A stretch of 64,000 nucleotides of DNA from Lethocerus indicus (GCA_019843655.1 JACDQD010000009.1:5045204-5109203); one strand, 5' to 3'; positions 1 through 12,938 are shown, numbered from the stretch's first letter. Numbers and translations: made by a program. The notes: generated by a model not told the origin, from the sequence alone.

Positions 1-2848
1 TGCAGCTAAACCCAATCGAAGGCTCATGAGTGCTGTGGGGTCCGTGTCTATCTCTGTGGGGATGTTTTTTTTTCTTCCCCTCCCCAGCGTGCTACCCCAC
101 GGAGTATTTTTTCTTCCGCCCATTTCGGGGGTGGGATTTTAATCAGTGACGCGATGTAAAATACGGGCGTCTGGGGGCGGTTGAGAGCGGGGTGGCGGCT
201 GAGCTATGTATATTAGGGCGAATTCGAGCCGAACTAATCGAACGGGATTAATTTCTTAAACGGCTCGAGGATCATCCGCCGGCCGTTTTTACGGGCCCCG
301 ACCACCCCCCGAGGGCCTCCTTTTTATAAATTTAACGACTGTAAAACCCCACAAGCCTGCTTCCTTTTCCGAATTGAACCCGTAAAGTATCAACAAGTTA
401 TTTAGTTTGCGCCCGTAGGCTATAAATTAAAATTTATCTCCGGCCCGAACTCCCGGCCATCGGCCACAACGACGTGGCCGGGGCCCTCCTCCGAAATGCG
501 AATCTTTAAGTCGCTATTAAATATTGACTCGCGGCACTCTGTTACTTGTACAGAATCAATTTGCAGTCTTGGCCTAGTCGTAAATCACACTGGGCTCCCA
601 ACTGGATTCTATATTTAGACTGTATTTTAGACAACCTATATTACATTAAGACGGTTATTGGGCTAACTGATATCTGATTTAAAAATGAAACAAGTAGTTA
701 TCAGCGGTACACGCACGCGTAGGGAAACGCATTGAAAATTGTTTCGCGGGCCGGAAAAACCCCCTCTTTCCTGAAAATCCTTTCCGGTTGCGGCCCCCTC
801 CGCTTCCGCTTTTCCCAATCCAGATGTCCGACGGGACGACCAATAACCGGGGGAACTGTTGCACCCGTTTGATTTATTATTGGCCGGGGGACGACATCCT
901 CCCGCGTCCGGGAAATGCAATCCGAGTTCACTGACCAGGACCAAGGATAAGCCGTGGACTCGTTAATAATTTCTGTGCGAGACAATTTTTTGTATCTCAG
1001 ATTAGAGGGATTAGAGACATACGACAATTGTTTAAAACAATTGGACGAACTAATTCCGAGCGGCTCACAGAGTGGCTCCTCACCTCGTTTTCATTTGACT
1101 CATGCCCAACTATTCCCTAATTGCCTGAGCACGAAAAACTAGCGGTAATCAATCCTCAAAGCCGCAACAGCTCGGTCGTACAGTACGACTTCCTTGTATC
1201 GCGAGAAAATTGTACCGCTGTAGAAACTGCAATTGGCACGCGATTGCGACCATTAGAGTCTTGAACTATTGATAAATATCTCATACACTAGATGTCCGTA
1301 CATATTACTAATCTGAAACAATTTAAATGAGAGCAGGGTGAAAAAACAGCTTTCTAATGGAAGATTTCAGGTTTCAAAGGGTTATTTAGGTTCATTATTA
1401 TGTTAAATAATATATTCTTAACTACTCTAGGCCTTTATTATCAAAGGTATGATTACATTTGGGTATAACGCCAGTAGATACGCTTGTCTTGAAAGAGTAC
1501 CTGGACGCCTTTCGTTCTCAAGGATTTTCTGTTCGCGACATTAAATATTATATAAAATACTTTTAATGCTTAAAAAGATTTTTAAATCTCTCGATTTTCC
1601 CTTCCTCTTACTGTTTTTCAGTGTTCCGTATTTTGCGATTTTCGTTAACGCCGTGTGAGTAGTAAAAAAATAAAATTGCTTTGAATTCACACCGGTTAGT
1701 TTTTAGACTTAGACTTAATTTGAAGTGAAAGCAGCGAAGGGCTGAAGGTTGGGAAGGGTCGTGACGAAAATAGCCCGGACAAAATCAATGGGCAATTATT
1801 CAGCCGAGTCCGGATCGGGGAAAAATTAAATCCGCTGAAAATCTCACCGTCCATATTGGACAGCACGTTTCCGCCGCTGTTGACCCCTGTTATTAATCTC
1901 TTCGGCCGGGGCTCGGATTTGTAACTGGACGGAATTAATATACGGGGACAGTCCCCGAAATACGGGCGGAAAGACTTTTCCGAACGTTCGGCAATCGGTT
2001 GTTCAAATCTTCTGTTCAAACGCGTTAAAGTTAGTAGACCAACTGAGAGCGATGAAGCAAAGACTATTGCTTCTGAATTATGACAATTTCGATACCCTGA
2101 TATGTTAACATTTATTCACATCCAGGTAAAACATTTATAAAAGACGTAAAGTATATTTCAGGCTGATCTGCTATCTAAAAACGCTCCACTGTGCTCCTTT
2201 CTCACGGTTTACCCTCGAGTATCCTAGAAAACTGGAAAGAAAAATCAATTTTCCCGATTCTTCTTCGTCGGCCGGCGATTGAGTATTTTTCCGCTAACGA
2301 GGAGATTATGACGGAAGCTAACATTTTCTTCCGGCCAACTGCATTAGCCAGATTTTCATGTCGTTCTGCCTTTCCCCGATATATTTGAGAAAATTGTGGA
2401 CGTTTAAATTACGCGTGCTCCATTGAATAGAAGCGTTGAGCAATCTGAAGTTAACTACCCATCAATACGTAGTTATCAATATTATTACTCGTACTGAATT
2501 TGGCCATTTTGTGTGTCTCATGTTTCAATTTGGAACTGTTTGCATATATGAAATTGACTAATAAGTTATATTTTATCGTTGTAGAAAAAAACGTCCCAAA
2601 ATATTTCACTCAAAATCGTGCGATTTCGCGTGTAAATCGAAAGAAATCGATTGTATTGATATATAAGGGGGTTGATGCGGGGACGGCGGAACTAGTTTAT
2701 AATTATATTGCGTAAATTGATTTATGTACAAGCCGTTGAGTTGTGTTTTTGCAACGGGTACCGGCGGCGACGGCGGTGGTGGTTGAGCCGGTCGCCAGAG
2801 TGGCCCGACCGTTATAAGTTTGCGGGATGGACTCCAGTGTGGGCGACC
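1..2848. other. Non-coding stretch, no gene recognised
   Basis: I see no coding frame with protein character here; open frames reach only about 108 codons and overlap on both strands. The DNA alternates GC-rich words (CGGCCG, GGGCCC) with AT-rich stretches, has short T and C homopolymers near the left edge, and carries no recognisable repeat. It is read as intergenic or intronic. Distal regulatory elements are possible but not demonstrable. Confidence 0.6.
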
Positions 2849-2857
2849 CTATCGGAG

Positions 2858-2896
<39 letters not shown>

Positions 2897-2987
2897 CCTT
2901 AGCCTTAACAGCTACCCCTCCTTAACAGGTTATCCCTCCTATCGGAGCGGAGAGAGAGAGAGAGAGCCTTAGCCTTAACAGCTACCC
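2849..2987. repeat. Direct duplication around a GA microsatellite
   Basis: Two copies of the same module lie about 90 bp apart. Each starts with ATCGGAGCGG (2851 and 2941), continues into a GA tract (about 30 bp in copy 1, about 16 bp in copy 2) and ends with CCTTAGCCTTAACAGCTACC (2897 and 2967). The spacer holds ACAGGTTATCCCTCC (2925-2939), and the same 15-mer recurs at 3236-3250. This fits a recent local tandem duplication, followed by length change in the GA tract. Confidence 0.85.
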
Positions 2988-5557
2988 GGCTCTATGATTT
3001 ATCGGGCCCTCCCGCTAATGGCAAAACCCCCGGGAGTTTATTCCAGCCGTGACGGCTAGAGCGCTGCCCACGTCGCGGGCTCCGCAGATGCTTCGGTCGC
3101 CATACACAGATGGACGGGGCACCGAGTTATGTCCCCGGGTTTGGATGAGGCCCTCGGCGATAGTTTCCATGAGAGAACTCGTCCACATATTTTCAAATAA
3201 GATCTGCTCGCATTCCGAACGACAATAACTTTGGCACAGGTTATCCCTCCAGGTTGGAGAGGATTTTTTCCTTTCACTCCATTCATTTAAACACATTTAA
3301 ACAGTCTTTGTTTTACTCTAACCTTCTGGGTAAAGACCAGGGATGATATACACTAAGGCTGTTAATGTCTCAGTATATGCGAGAGGTGCACCCTAGATTT
3401 CATCCGTCTTCACATAATTATGGAATGTCCATGTGGTTTTTGTTACTAAAAAGGACAGTTACACAATCCTGTTGCATCTTGTTCTGAATAAAACCTTGTA
3501 TTTCGTGTCTCCGAAAACTCATCACTGATAAAATCCTCAGAGTCAGACGTTTGTGAGAGATTTGACATCTGTCATCCGGCTCGGAAAAATATTTAATCGA
3601 CCAATATTTGTACCGTAAACATTTGTGGCAGTTGTGGCTGTATTTCTTTTTCATTTAAAAGTTACAAATCGTTCACTGTTCTACAATTGAGAGTTATAAA
3701 TTATACTCTCTCGCTCAATTATCCGAAATTAATGTCCCTCGGTCCCCACGCGCTGTCCTTTCGCTTCTGCTGATCCACTGTTGCGAATCGGCGCTCGTAA
3801 ATATCCTCCGGGTCTTTATTTTTGAAAGGCCCCTCCCCCCTAACCTTAATTATCGGATAAGTCAATAAAGCATTGCGAATTATGATGGAGGACGACTGGG
3901 TGGCAGATGGGTGGCATTTTAGCTTCGGCCAGATTTCTAGTAATCCGATGAACAATTTTAAAGACGATTCGGACTTTATTGTTTGAAATTTTTGAATTTA
4001 CTGCAGTATTAAAGGAAACTCTCGAGAATCAACGGCAGTTTCGAACACCTAGTTCCCCCGCCAATTAAAATTTGGTCCTCATTAGGGTATACTCCCAAAG
4101 TCCTTCGAACCATGCTTGATGCTGCCTGGTATATTTCAAATCACACGATTCCCGATCGAATAATAATATCCCGGTACCGTCATGAGGTATAAATAAATCA
4201 GCACACAGTTCTGTCTCCCGTATCGGTCTAACAATTGATCTATCGATACGAAAATAAGGGCGATAATGATGGCGGTGAGAAGTCGAAAGTTTTCTCGGTA
4301 AATATGTTCCCAACAGCGGGAATAAAAAATTGTTTCCGAGCGGGGTCCGCGATCGTGACTAATTGTAGGCGGAGGAGAACCCGGGTCCCGGGATTTAACC
4401 GGATAATTGGAATAATTGCGGAGCGCTTTAAAAAACACCGAAGGTGAAACGATTCGGTGGAAAAGGGAGCGCGGGCCGGCGGCGTTCGGATGCGATGTTG
4501 GACGGAAGATAGTCTCGGATGAATGCGCGCACGGTGGCTCCTTTATTAGGGAAGTTTAACTCTATAAATAATAATCGGTGGAGGAGCCCCCTCATTACCC
4601 CGGGGGAAAACAATCAGCCGGCCGAGTGGCCGACCGGCGGGGGCCTATTATTTAGGCTCGCACCAACAGCTACTGTGTGTCCTCCACTCCTCCTTCCCTC
4701 GTCCTCCCTCATCCCCCCTCATCCAGGCCGATCCTGTCTGTCTCCTCCTCTCCCGCCTCAGCCGCCACTGAACTCCCGATCTCAGCTCCCCACTCGGCTT
4801 CGGGGCCCTTTTTTTTGACTTTCGACGACTGTCCGTCACCGCTATCTGTCCCTCTCTCACCGGCTTCTTTCAGCCCGCTCTCGGGATTTTTCAATGTCGC
4901 CACCTCTTCGAAATAACATTTACTTCGAGCCGTCCACTTCCTTGCCAAGTAGTACTTGTTAAAAATGTAATCGCTAATAATACAATCGACGATAGATATA
5001 TAATTAAAAAGACTTTTCTTTCCCTCTACAGTCTACAGAACGTAACGAAGTTTATTTCATTGGCAAAATGTGGCGCGATACTGCCATACTCATAGAAAGT
5101 TTTCTTCCCCCGTTCTCCTTTTCCGCTTTTCCCGCTCCCGCCCCATCATCCTTTTTTTCGGACCGGGTCGCTCGGCTTCATTACCCCGAGGTTTAGTAGT
5201 CTTTTATCGGCCTCCCTCATCTACGGCGTCCACATCACGCCCCAACGTGGAAGTCTCCGTCCGACCCATGTTACCTTCTCCACCCCTCAATAATAATGAC
5301 CGGCAACGGACCTGTCCGTCTCGAAAACGGGCGTAAAGTCCCGCAATTAAAGACTCCGCCTAACCTCCCGATGGATCTTCTTCACGCCTCTAATTTCTAC
5401 TCCCAGAGTTGAACAACAAACTCCTATTTTAACGACGACTTCGCATGCTCACATATTTCTAACGGAAACATTTTTTCCGACGATTTACTTACTGCGCTAA
5501 TTATAAGAGACGCCACAGTTGGAAACATATAATAACATTCTCGTCTACGTTTTACAG
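2988..5557. other. Non-coding stretch with one short dispersed-repeat copy
   Basis: No convincing gene. Frames of 78-100 codons overlap on both strands, and those at 4.5-4.9 kb come from a C/T-rich low-complexity block. The only structured item is the dispersed-repeat copy at 4102-4140, listed separately. Confidence 0.55.
4102..4140 (+). repeat. Short dispersed repeat, copy A
   Basis: The block CCTTCGAACCAT-N-CTT...CCTGGTAT-N-TTTCA matches 17778-17816 without gaps over about 37 positions, with roughly eight mismatches by eye. A more diverged relative ending in TTCCTGGTATGTTTTTTGAG lies at 21852-21895. The three copies suggest an old interspersed element, possibly SINE-like. No polymerase III boxes, poly-A tail or target-site duplication were recognised, so the class is unknown. 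Confidence 0.4.
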
Positions 5558-5628
5558 GTGGATGAATGTGCTAACTCAACTAGTCGGGGGGCTGTTGTGA
5601 CCGGTCCCGTCTCCAGCTCATTAGCAAG
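5558..5628 (+). CDS. Possible 71-bp internal exon, unknown product
   Basis: The block follows a pyrimidine-containing acceptor (TACGTTTTACAG, AG at 5556-5557) and ends at the donor CAAG|GTAATA (GT at 5629). Of the three frames only the first is open: it starts VDECANSTSRG and runs through TGPVSSSLA, ending one base short of a codon. The other two frames hit stops. No protein family is recognised. A block this short could be open by chance, and no partner exon was identified. Confidence 0.2.
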
Positions 5629-6224
5629 GTAATAATACGATACGTATATGTAGAAAGTAATATTTATTTTAGATACGTTAAATTTTAGACGTGTTAATTA
5701 GAAAAATAGTACGCTCTGAATTAATTAAAACGCGTGTTAATTATTCGACTACAAGAACACTATTTCGAGATATTTATATTACAGTTCAACAAGTAATTTT
5801 TTTTATATTTACGCTCAATTTATGACTTTCATGAGCTATGTTATGGGTTTTTCCCTTGTATAATTTTCTTGGAAACATTCTCGTTCTACTAATATTTAAA
5901 CCCTGGATATTCTCTGAGTTTTATTAGGGGAACTTGTATCATGTTCATCATGTTGGAATAGAACCATCCATCTACTCGTAGTATTGTACGAATTTACTTT
6001 TTGCACACATAATTAATTACGGCACATTATGATTCTTCTAGATATACTGTGCGAGGATTCATTGTTAAGGAGAACGCTCCAAATATGGATTAGATCGTTT
6101 TAACATTGTTAGCGTTTCTACCTGCGTCCTGTGGTTTTGTGGTATGCTTAAAGCTGAGGGATTGAGTTTGTAGGCAGTGGGGGAGCCACGGTTAACATAT
6201 ACGGAATGAGGTTCGCGGTCGACG
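5629..6224. other. AT-rich non-coding stretch
   Basis: AT-rich DNA without coding frames or repeats that I recognise. It runs up to the microsatellite pair at 6.2-6.4 kb. Confidence 0.55.
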
Positions 6225-6225
6225 G

Positions 6226-6269
<44 letters not shown>

Positions 6270-6272
6270 GTG
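6225..6272. repeat. GT microsatellite
   Basis: A TG dinucleotide tract of about 45 bp, interrupted near its right end by TATG units. It lies 120 bp from a long GA tract. Reading frames across both tracts (6065-6505 and 6228-6509) encode only VCVC and SLSL / RERE repeats and are not genes. Confidence 0.95.
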
Positions 6273-6394
6273 GGGGGCAAGTCACGTGACAGCTCTAATG
6301 AACACCGTAGATTAGGACGGAGTGTGGTACTGGTGCGGAGGCTGAAAAGGAGGGTAGGAGGAGAGCGAGACGGAATGGGAGATAGAGAAACGTC

Positions 6395-6395
<1 letters not shown>

Positions 6396-6440
<45 letters not shown>
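6396..6440. repeat. GA microsatellite
   Basis: An uninterrupted GA tract of about 45 bp, followed by imperfect GGGAGA units to about 6456. Confidence 0.95.
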
Positions 6441-6453
<13 letters not shown>

Positions 6454-6456
6454 AGG

Positions 6457-8968
6457 AGAGTTCTAGTGTAATGACTCTGTTAGTGCCATATATTATCGGT
6501 AGCAATTAAGCAAGAAGGCGGGGACCGAGGGCTTGGACTGCTTACCAGTAGGTAGTACTACTACCACTACTACCGGAGACCAAGATCCTGAACCTGCGGT
6601 ACAATGAACGGTCACATTGGCTGTTTAGCTTGGACCCAATAGACAATTTCACCAGAGGCTCTTTAGTAACAGACCAGTAACTCCTGCTGGAACGATCATT
6701 CCTGGATATCTAGGAGCGAAGATACAACCGTGAGTCCATCATTCGTGAATCCAAACCTAGTGTTAGGAGCGTCTCGTTTCACTTGTTCTAAACTCTGAAC
6801 GTAAATACTTTCACGGCTGTTTAATTGCCTGTATTTGTAACGGGGCAAATGCGTCATCGCTGTTGTTTCACTTAACAAGCGATGGGCGCACCGAAGAATT
6901 ATCGCCATTAACTTCTTATTGGGTTATCCGCTCTGTCGGACTGTGAGCTTCCAGGCTCATTAAACATTATTTATTCTGGTCATAATCGTATTCCCATTAT
7001 TTCCGTTAATGGAGCCGACGTAAAACAGCCGGTCATCCGCGGTTTATCACCGTGCTTATGATTCCGACACAAGGTGATAAATATTTTGTACGTCCGATAT
7101 AGTGATTTCACCTAATCTAATGCCACTTTCCATCTTTATCCGAGACTTTTTCCACTAGTACTTTTTCAACCTCTTCTGGTATTTTTGTTCGATATTTTTA
7201 AAATTCAGAATCGTCGGATATTACGGGTTGAGCTCTACAGATGTTTTTGAAACTTGCTCTTAAGTTCGGCTGATCAAGTACAAGTGATATTTTTAATAGG
7301 TACATTCTGGGTTTATTTGGAATTTTGAAATTTTGTCCTCCCGACGAAACCGTGAGCCAGATTGGTCCGAGTTGGCGTCGGGAAAGGCCGTCCGGCGATA
7401 AGGCTAAGGCTCAAGTCCAAGGATTGCGACACTTTGTTGTTCCGAGAGCCGTTTTCAGTTCGCCCTCTCTTTTCCTCTTCTCCTACTCCCGGTATCGCTC
7501 CTTCTCTCTCGCTCCCTCTCGAGGTCCCCCGCCCGTCGAACGACCTAATAAAGAAACTGCTCCCAGTCCAGCCAGAGATTGGGAAACGGCCGAACGGTGG
7601 TGGGTCCTTATAATCTGAATTGAAATCAGATTGCGCGCGTTGTCATGAAAAATTTGTCCCTTCTATAATTCTTAAAAAAAGAAACAAATATAACGGGAGC
7701 GTATAATTGCCGCCCTCGCTAATTATCGGTTTCGTATTTCTTCAGGTCCGAGTTTATTGCTCCGGATTGGGGCCGATGACAGAACGTTACTTTAGGTCCA
7801 GAGGTGGGGGCGCGCGGAACTTTCGCCAAATTTCAAATTACAACGAGGGCGTTACGAGAGATATAAATATTAGATTTATGACGCGAATAAATCAGAATTA
7901 ATTATCGCAATTAGGAATTACCGAAGGCGACATTGTAGCAAAATAAACAAGAGACGGGTCAAAATGTGGGCCCCCCGAAGGCACTAATATCGTTGGGCCA
8001 AATAAAAGATTCTCACGGAAACGTTTAACCGGGGAACGGCCGGGATTTTCGCGTGCGCCCTATCTCGGCCCGTGATCTCGTTCGGGGACTCGGATTTCTG
8101 ACTGGACGAACGCTCGCGATACCGATCTAGCCCGTATATTAATTTCAGGGACGCCTGCGGACCAACGCCGGCGGATTGAGCCGTCCTCTACCCATTCCTC
8201 GGAATATGAGAAGATCCAGCCGAGATACTTAGTTTTTGGAATGGAGTTAATCTAAATTCCGGGTAAACTGTGAACAGGATGCAGTATTTTACGAAGTATA
8301 CACCTCTAGGACTCTGACGTAAAGCAGATTAGCGATTGAAAACATTTTGACATCTTGACTTCATCAATGATGTCCTATGGGTAAATATGTTCCCAATCCG
8401 GTTTCAGACTCTGAACATGCCCAGAAATTTATGTATATATATATAGATATAAGTCTCCAAATGGCGATGGCCCGTTAATCTTTTTAAAATTGGGATTATT
8501 ATATTATTTTAACTGGAGATAAACGCAACAATTAACTGGAGACTGCTTCATACCGGGCGGTGAGACGGCCGCAATCTGGAAGGGGATTCTTGGGACGCCT
8601 CGGGACTCCGGAAATAATAGCCCGATTAAAACGCTAAACACCGGGAGCTCAATTAGGCCAGATTTCAGTCAATTCGAGACTAAATTTCAAACATTCCATT
8701 CTCACTTAGGTGCAGAACTAGTTCTGTGGCGGCGGGGCCCCCGCCGAGAGCCGGCCGGTACCAATAGGGCGATAGGGACCGGCTCCTTCCTCGGTCCGGG
8801 TAAACGTCGCCACTGCATTTACATTTACGGGCGGACTTACATTTTTAAATTAAACGCTAAGTTTAACGAGAAGTAGGGCCGAAGCGACGCGGGATGAACA
8901 AAAACAAATACCGGGAAAATTTCCAAAAACTTTAAGGATGACGCCTGTTTTCAATGTTTTTCCCATTC
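6457..8968. other. Non-coding stretch
   Basis: No recognisable gene. The frames at 7325-7618, 7362-7613 and 7707-7901 are short, serine/proline/arginine-rich and overlap each other or lack family features. From about 7.9 to 8.9 kb the DNA mixes CGGCCG-type and AATTA-type words with little simple repeat, which is compatible with conserved non-coding DNA but does not show it. Confidence 0.5.
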
Positions 8969-8972
8969 TTAA

Positions 8973-9473
8973 CCCTTTCGCTGCGCAACACGTTTTGAGA
9001 TTATGTGCTAGCAGTGCGCACATATTTTAGTAGTTGCGTTTTTACTCGTGTTGAGCAGTTTGACGATTTTGCCATCTTATAAAAATTGCCTAATAAATTA
9101 TATTTATTATTAATATAAATAAATAATATTAAAAATAACAAACTCGCAGTACAACTTTACAAAACTAATATAAATATTTCAATTTAATACGTTTCAACGT
9201 GTCCTATTCAGAATACTAAGAACAACTGAGTGTACGCGTCTGATTTTCTAAACATAATTATGCAGGCTCGGACATGCTCGTAGCCATAAAACTAGTAATA
9301 ATAATAGTAACCAGCGTAAAGAGTAGTGTGGAGCAGTAAACGTAAATAATACGCAACGAAAATAGCCGTAATGAGCAGAAAACTAATTTAAAACAAGGCG
9401 CGAAAATACTCGTTCGGAGCTTATGGGTCACAGTTTTTTTTTACTAATATATACGTGTAGAGCAGCGAAAGGG
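8973..9473. mobile_element. piggyBac-type miniature inverted-repeat element
   Basis: The element has terminal inverted repeats. The left end starts CCCTTTCGCTGC (8973) and continues to ACACG. The right end reads GCAGCGAAAGGG (to 9473), preceded by CGTGT, so 18 of 20 terminal bases match. TTAA flanks both ends (8969-8972 and 9474-9477), the target duplication expected for the piggyBac superfamily. The 501-bp interior is AT-rich with no long open frame, so it would depend on a transposase made elsewhere. GAGCAG occurs at 9053, 9331, 9373 and 9460 and may be a subterminal transposase-binding word; that role is inference. Confidence 0.8.
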
Positions 9474-9477
9474 TTAA

Positions 9478-10385
9478 TATTCACTCGAATAGTTTATTCT
9501 TTGCTTCCTTTAAAACGCCGACTAAATTGAATTTCCCGTCGGGCTCATACCTGCCCAGCCCCTGTCTGTTTTCCGGAACGTTCGAATAAGAACATCCCCG
9601 GGTCCCTAATTCAGTCCTTTTAATTAGCCCGATAAGAGGAAAGGGGTCGGCCGGACCGACGGGAGGATTGAGGACCGACGGGTGGGGGAGAAAGAGCGAC
9701 GGAAAGGCAGACAAGGCAAACGGCATAACTGACACAAGTTTGGGAAGGACCGCTACAAGTGTCCTCGATAAATTATCCTACCGACGGGTTGACGAAACGC
9801 TCCCAAGGAAAGTGCGCACTGCCGTACCGCGTGTTCCCGGCTGGGCATTCATCGCGCAATGCAGAGTAAATCAATTCTGAATTCTCAGAGTTGAAGTATC
9901 AGTCGCCAGGTAATGTTGAGAGCATAACTTTAAAAAAATCCACAAAAGAAATACTCCGAAAAAACAGAACCACAGTTGTCACCTGCAAAATGTTATCGAA
10001 ATAATTGAGGTTTCCAGTCAGCAGTATCTTGACGAAGCTCATGTTTGAACACATTGTCCCTTATGAACGTTATTGTGTATCTAGCATTTCTGAAACGACC
10101 CGCAGTTCAGAGGGATCGTTGTGAAATTTAAATTAAGGATACGTTTCGAACTAGTTATTGTTGAGCGGTGCTGTTGGAGGCGGTGAGGGCACGAAGCCGG
10201 CTACGGTGGGAGGAGGGCCACCTCTCCTCGGTTGTCTTCGTGTATAAGATGTCGTTGAGTGATACCTCCTTCACCACCTCCCCTCTCTCCCTAATTAAAA
10301 TATCTTCAGGCATGACCCAACTGCCCACCGCAGCTCATTTACCTCTATCGTCGTGTGTGTGTCTCTCTCTCCTTTCCTCCTCTTC
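9478..10385. other. Non-coding stretch
   Basis: No convincing gene. The minus-strand frame at 9481-9735 contains a possible donor (CAG|GTATGA reading leftward from about 9550), but its candidate acceptor is poor and no family is recognised. A pyrimidine-rich block starts at about 10.35 kb. Confidence 0.5.
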
Positions 10386-10440
10386 TCAACCACTCTCTCT
10401 CTCTCTCTCCCTCTCGTTCTTTCATTCTTTCTTTCAATTC
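10386..10440. repeat. CT-rich low-complexity tract
   Basis: A CT dinucleotide run of about 20 bp inside a wider T/C-rich block. It explains the serine/leucine-rich frames at 10168-10449, 10353-10847 and 10355-10627. Confidence 0.85.
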
Positions 10441-11630
10441 TTTCTCTAAATCTCCCCGTCTCACCCCCCCCCCACTTCACGGAGCGTCCGTTAAACTCAC
10501 TCTATCACTTTCCGAGAGGTCCTTTCTCAAGAGGATCCGGAGCGCCCACACCGCGCCGGATGTTCTCCTTTTTTGTGTCCTCCACCTCCTCCTCGTTCTC
10601 CTCCTCCCCCCGCCCAGCGGTGTGTAGTAGCGCTCTCGGGCTTCCACCGCCGGCAATTCAATTACACCGGGTGAGCCCTCGGCAGTTTTTGTCGGATAAC
10701 TGCCCGCCGTTTAAATCTCGAGTAATTGTATCGGGCGGGCGGTTGTCTGCGTCCGGGGCCGGAGGGGGGGGGACACGAGTACTCGCATCGAAGCCCCGGA
10801 CGGAAGGCCGGCATGAATACCTAAACCGGCGACGGGCGGATAATTGATTTCAAAATAAGTATAATTCCAGCTCTAATTATACTAATTTCATCGCGGACGT
10901 TACAACTGAATTTTCGGAACATTCGAGGACTACCCCCAGTTTTGGGGTCATCAACCACTTGAGGGGGGTGAGGGGAAATTACGCCGCTTTAATATTGTAT
11001 CGAAAAGTCAATTATTTGACGATGTGCGTTAGTTCCTGTGGGAAGATGATGCACTTTCATTCTCATTTATTCAATAATTATAGAATTACAATAACAGACT
11101 GGTGAGGGAAGTTATAATCATCTTCTACGTCGGCCCGAGAATCCTTGCCTCGTTTCTATCCGTCCCTGTCCAATGTCGTTCTTCTCCAATGCCTTCTGAG
11201 ATTCTGGTAGATCCCAGCCGCCTATTTTATTGGGTCCTAACTAGAGAATGTGAGTGAAACGCCTATATTAATTGCAACTGTCGTTTTGCGGTTGCCAAGG
11301 AGCTCGGTATACCCTATTGCATTCCCCAAACTGTAACCAAAATTGTAGTTTTTGAATATTTCTGTCACTACCGAGATCCGTCTTATATTGATCTACGGGG
11401 CGGATTATACTGAATACAATCGAACGTAGAATATAATTTAATGGGCCGCTAAAGCAAATTATATATTGGTACGAGATGGAATGAAAACGCCGTGGCCGTA
11501 TTGAGGACAGGGACCTGTTGTGCGGTGGCCGTAAACCTTCCGCCGCCGCCCGCGGTGGTGGGGACTAACAGACTCGCGTCACAGATCTTTGTGCAACGCA
11601 GTCTTATTTATAATATAAAACTGAGGAATA
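10441..11630. other. Non-coding stretch
   Basis: GC-rich and C-rich to about 10.8 kb, then mixed composition. No protein-like frame, RNA gene or recognisable transposon was seen. Confidence 0.5.
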
Positions 11631-11680
11631 GGAGGAGGAGGAGGAGGAGGAGGAGGAGGAGGAGGAGTAGGTGGAGGAGG
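11631..11680. repeat. GGA trinucleotide repeat
   Basis: A purine-rich array of GGA units, about 45 bp, with an interruption (GTAGGT) near the right end. It produces the polyarginine and polyserine runs in the overlapping frames. Confidence 0.95.
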
Positions 11681-12895
11681 CCGCAGGCAAGTTGCCATTA
11701 AAATACAAAACACCGTCCGTTACATAATAGTCGTTTGGTGTCATGCCAATCACTATAAATTCCTCTGGGGCCGGCGCAGACGGACTTCTGGCGACTCGGT
11801 AAAAGACCACCTTCAGCAATATAACGCCGCTGTGGACTGATCGCTGTGAGGCGGATAGGTAAAAGAAAACAAAGACAAAAAACAATAATCTCGTTTTCCT
11901 GTTGGACGCCGGCAATTATCGCAATGAAATGCGCGGGGGAAATATTTGTTCTTTTATTTTTTTTCGGTTTTCTTTTTTTCCCCGCCGCCGCCGCCGCCAC
12001 GGCTTTCTCGATTTTAATTGGCGTCCGCCGACTACCGCGAGCTTGCGGACGGTTGCGAAATTGTCCATTAAATCGGCAAGAAACTCAAATTGAAAATTAT
12101 CCCATCTGGGCGGACTGTTGCGCAAAGTGTTTCTGAGCGCGCGTTAGGGGAAAAATGATAATCGTTTTTAAATAGAGCGCGGTCTCGGCGTCGCTAGTAG
12201 TAAATCACTAGGAGGGGGAGAAAAAAAAGAGGTATAATATCCTCTTATCGAGGTATATAAGACCGATTCGCCAAACGCCAAAAGTTGATCGGTCCACAAT
12301 TGTATTGTATTCCTCCCAAAAACGGCCGGATACACGATCCGCCCTGAAACCGGGCCCGACATACGATATTAAACGATGTATAACTGCCCACATAATGGTT
12401 TGCGGCCGAGATTTTTTCGGCCTTGTCCTAGGTCAAGACGATGGCCGGGCCTACGACCGGTGTCGCGTTACAATATTCCTCGATTCGTACATCTTTCAGT
12501 CGGTAATAATAACTATAATAGAGTTTAGTGACGTATGATTTTTTTCGTGGCCTCGAATCACTGCAATCTTGCATAGAAATTGAACGCAGACAAAATATTT
12601 CCGCTTGATACAGAGCATTTTTCTAGAGGGGGGGGCGCCTTTGTTCCCTTTTCGTGTGTTCGGGGCTCGAACTAGGCCATCGGCGGTAGCCTCTCTGCGG
12701 GTGAGATCTGCTTTGGCAAGGGGGCAGACCCCAGCCCGGCCGGCAGAAGGAGAGTGGACGGGCGCGATGTTACGAAACAAGGTCATTGTGTGTTGGTTCT
12801 CTCCGGGTTGGGAAACACACACACACGGGCGGGATCTTGAGGTCGTCCGGGCGTCCGGGCTCCCCCACATGAAGACACCGTTAAGCTCGAGGAAA

Positions 12896-12898
<3 letters not shown>
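11681..12898. other. Non-coding stretch
   Basis: Short overlapping frames on both strands only. A GCC-rich run near 11.98 kb and a poly-A/G patch near 12.22 kb are low complexity. The 205-codon minus frame at 12496-13113 crosses the TA repeat and is not accepted as a gene. Confidence 0.5.

Positions 12899-12934
<36 letters not shown>
12899..12934. repeat. TA microsatellite
   Basis: A perfect TA tract of about 34 bp. In minus-strand frames it reads as an IYIY run. Confidence 0.95.

Positions 12935-12938
<4 letters not shown>

Noticed and set aside
10353..10847. 164-codon and 90-codon plus-strand frames
   Set aside because: Serine/leucine/proline-rich translation of a CT-rich low-complexity block.
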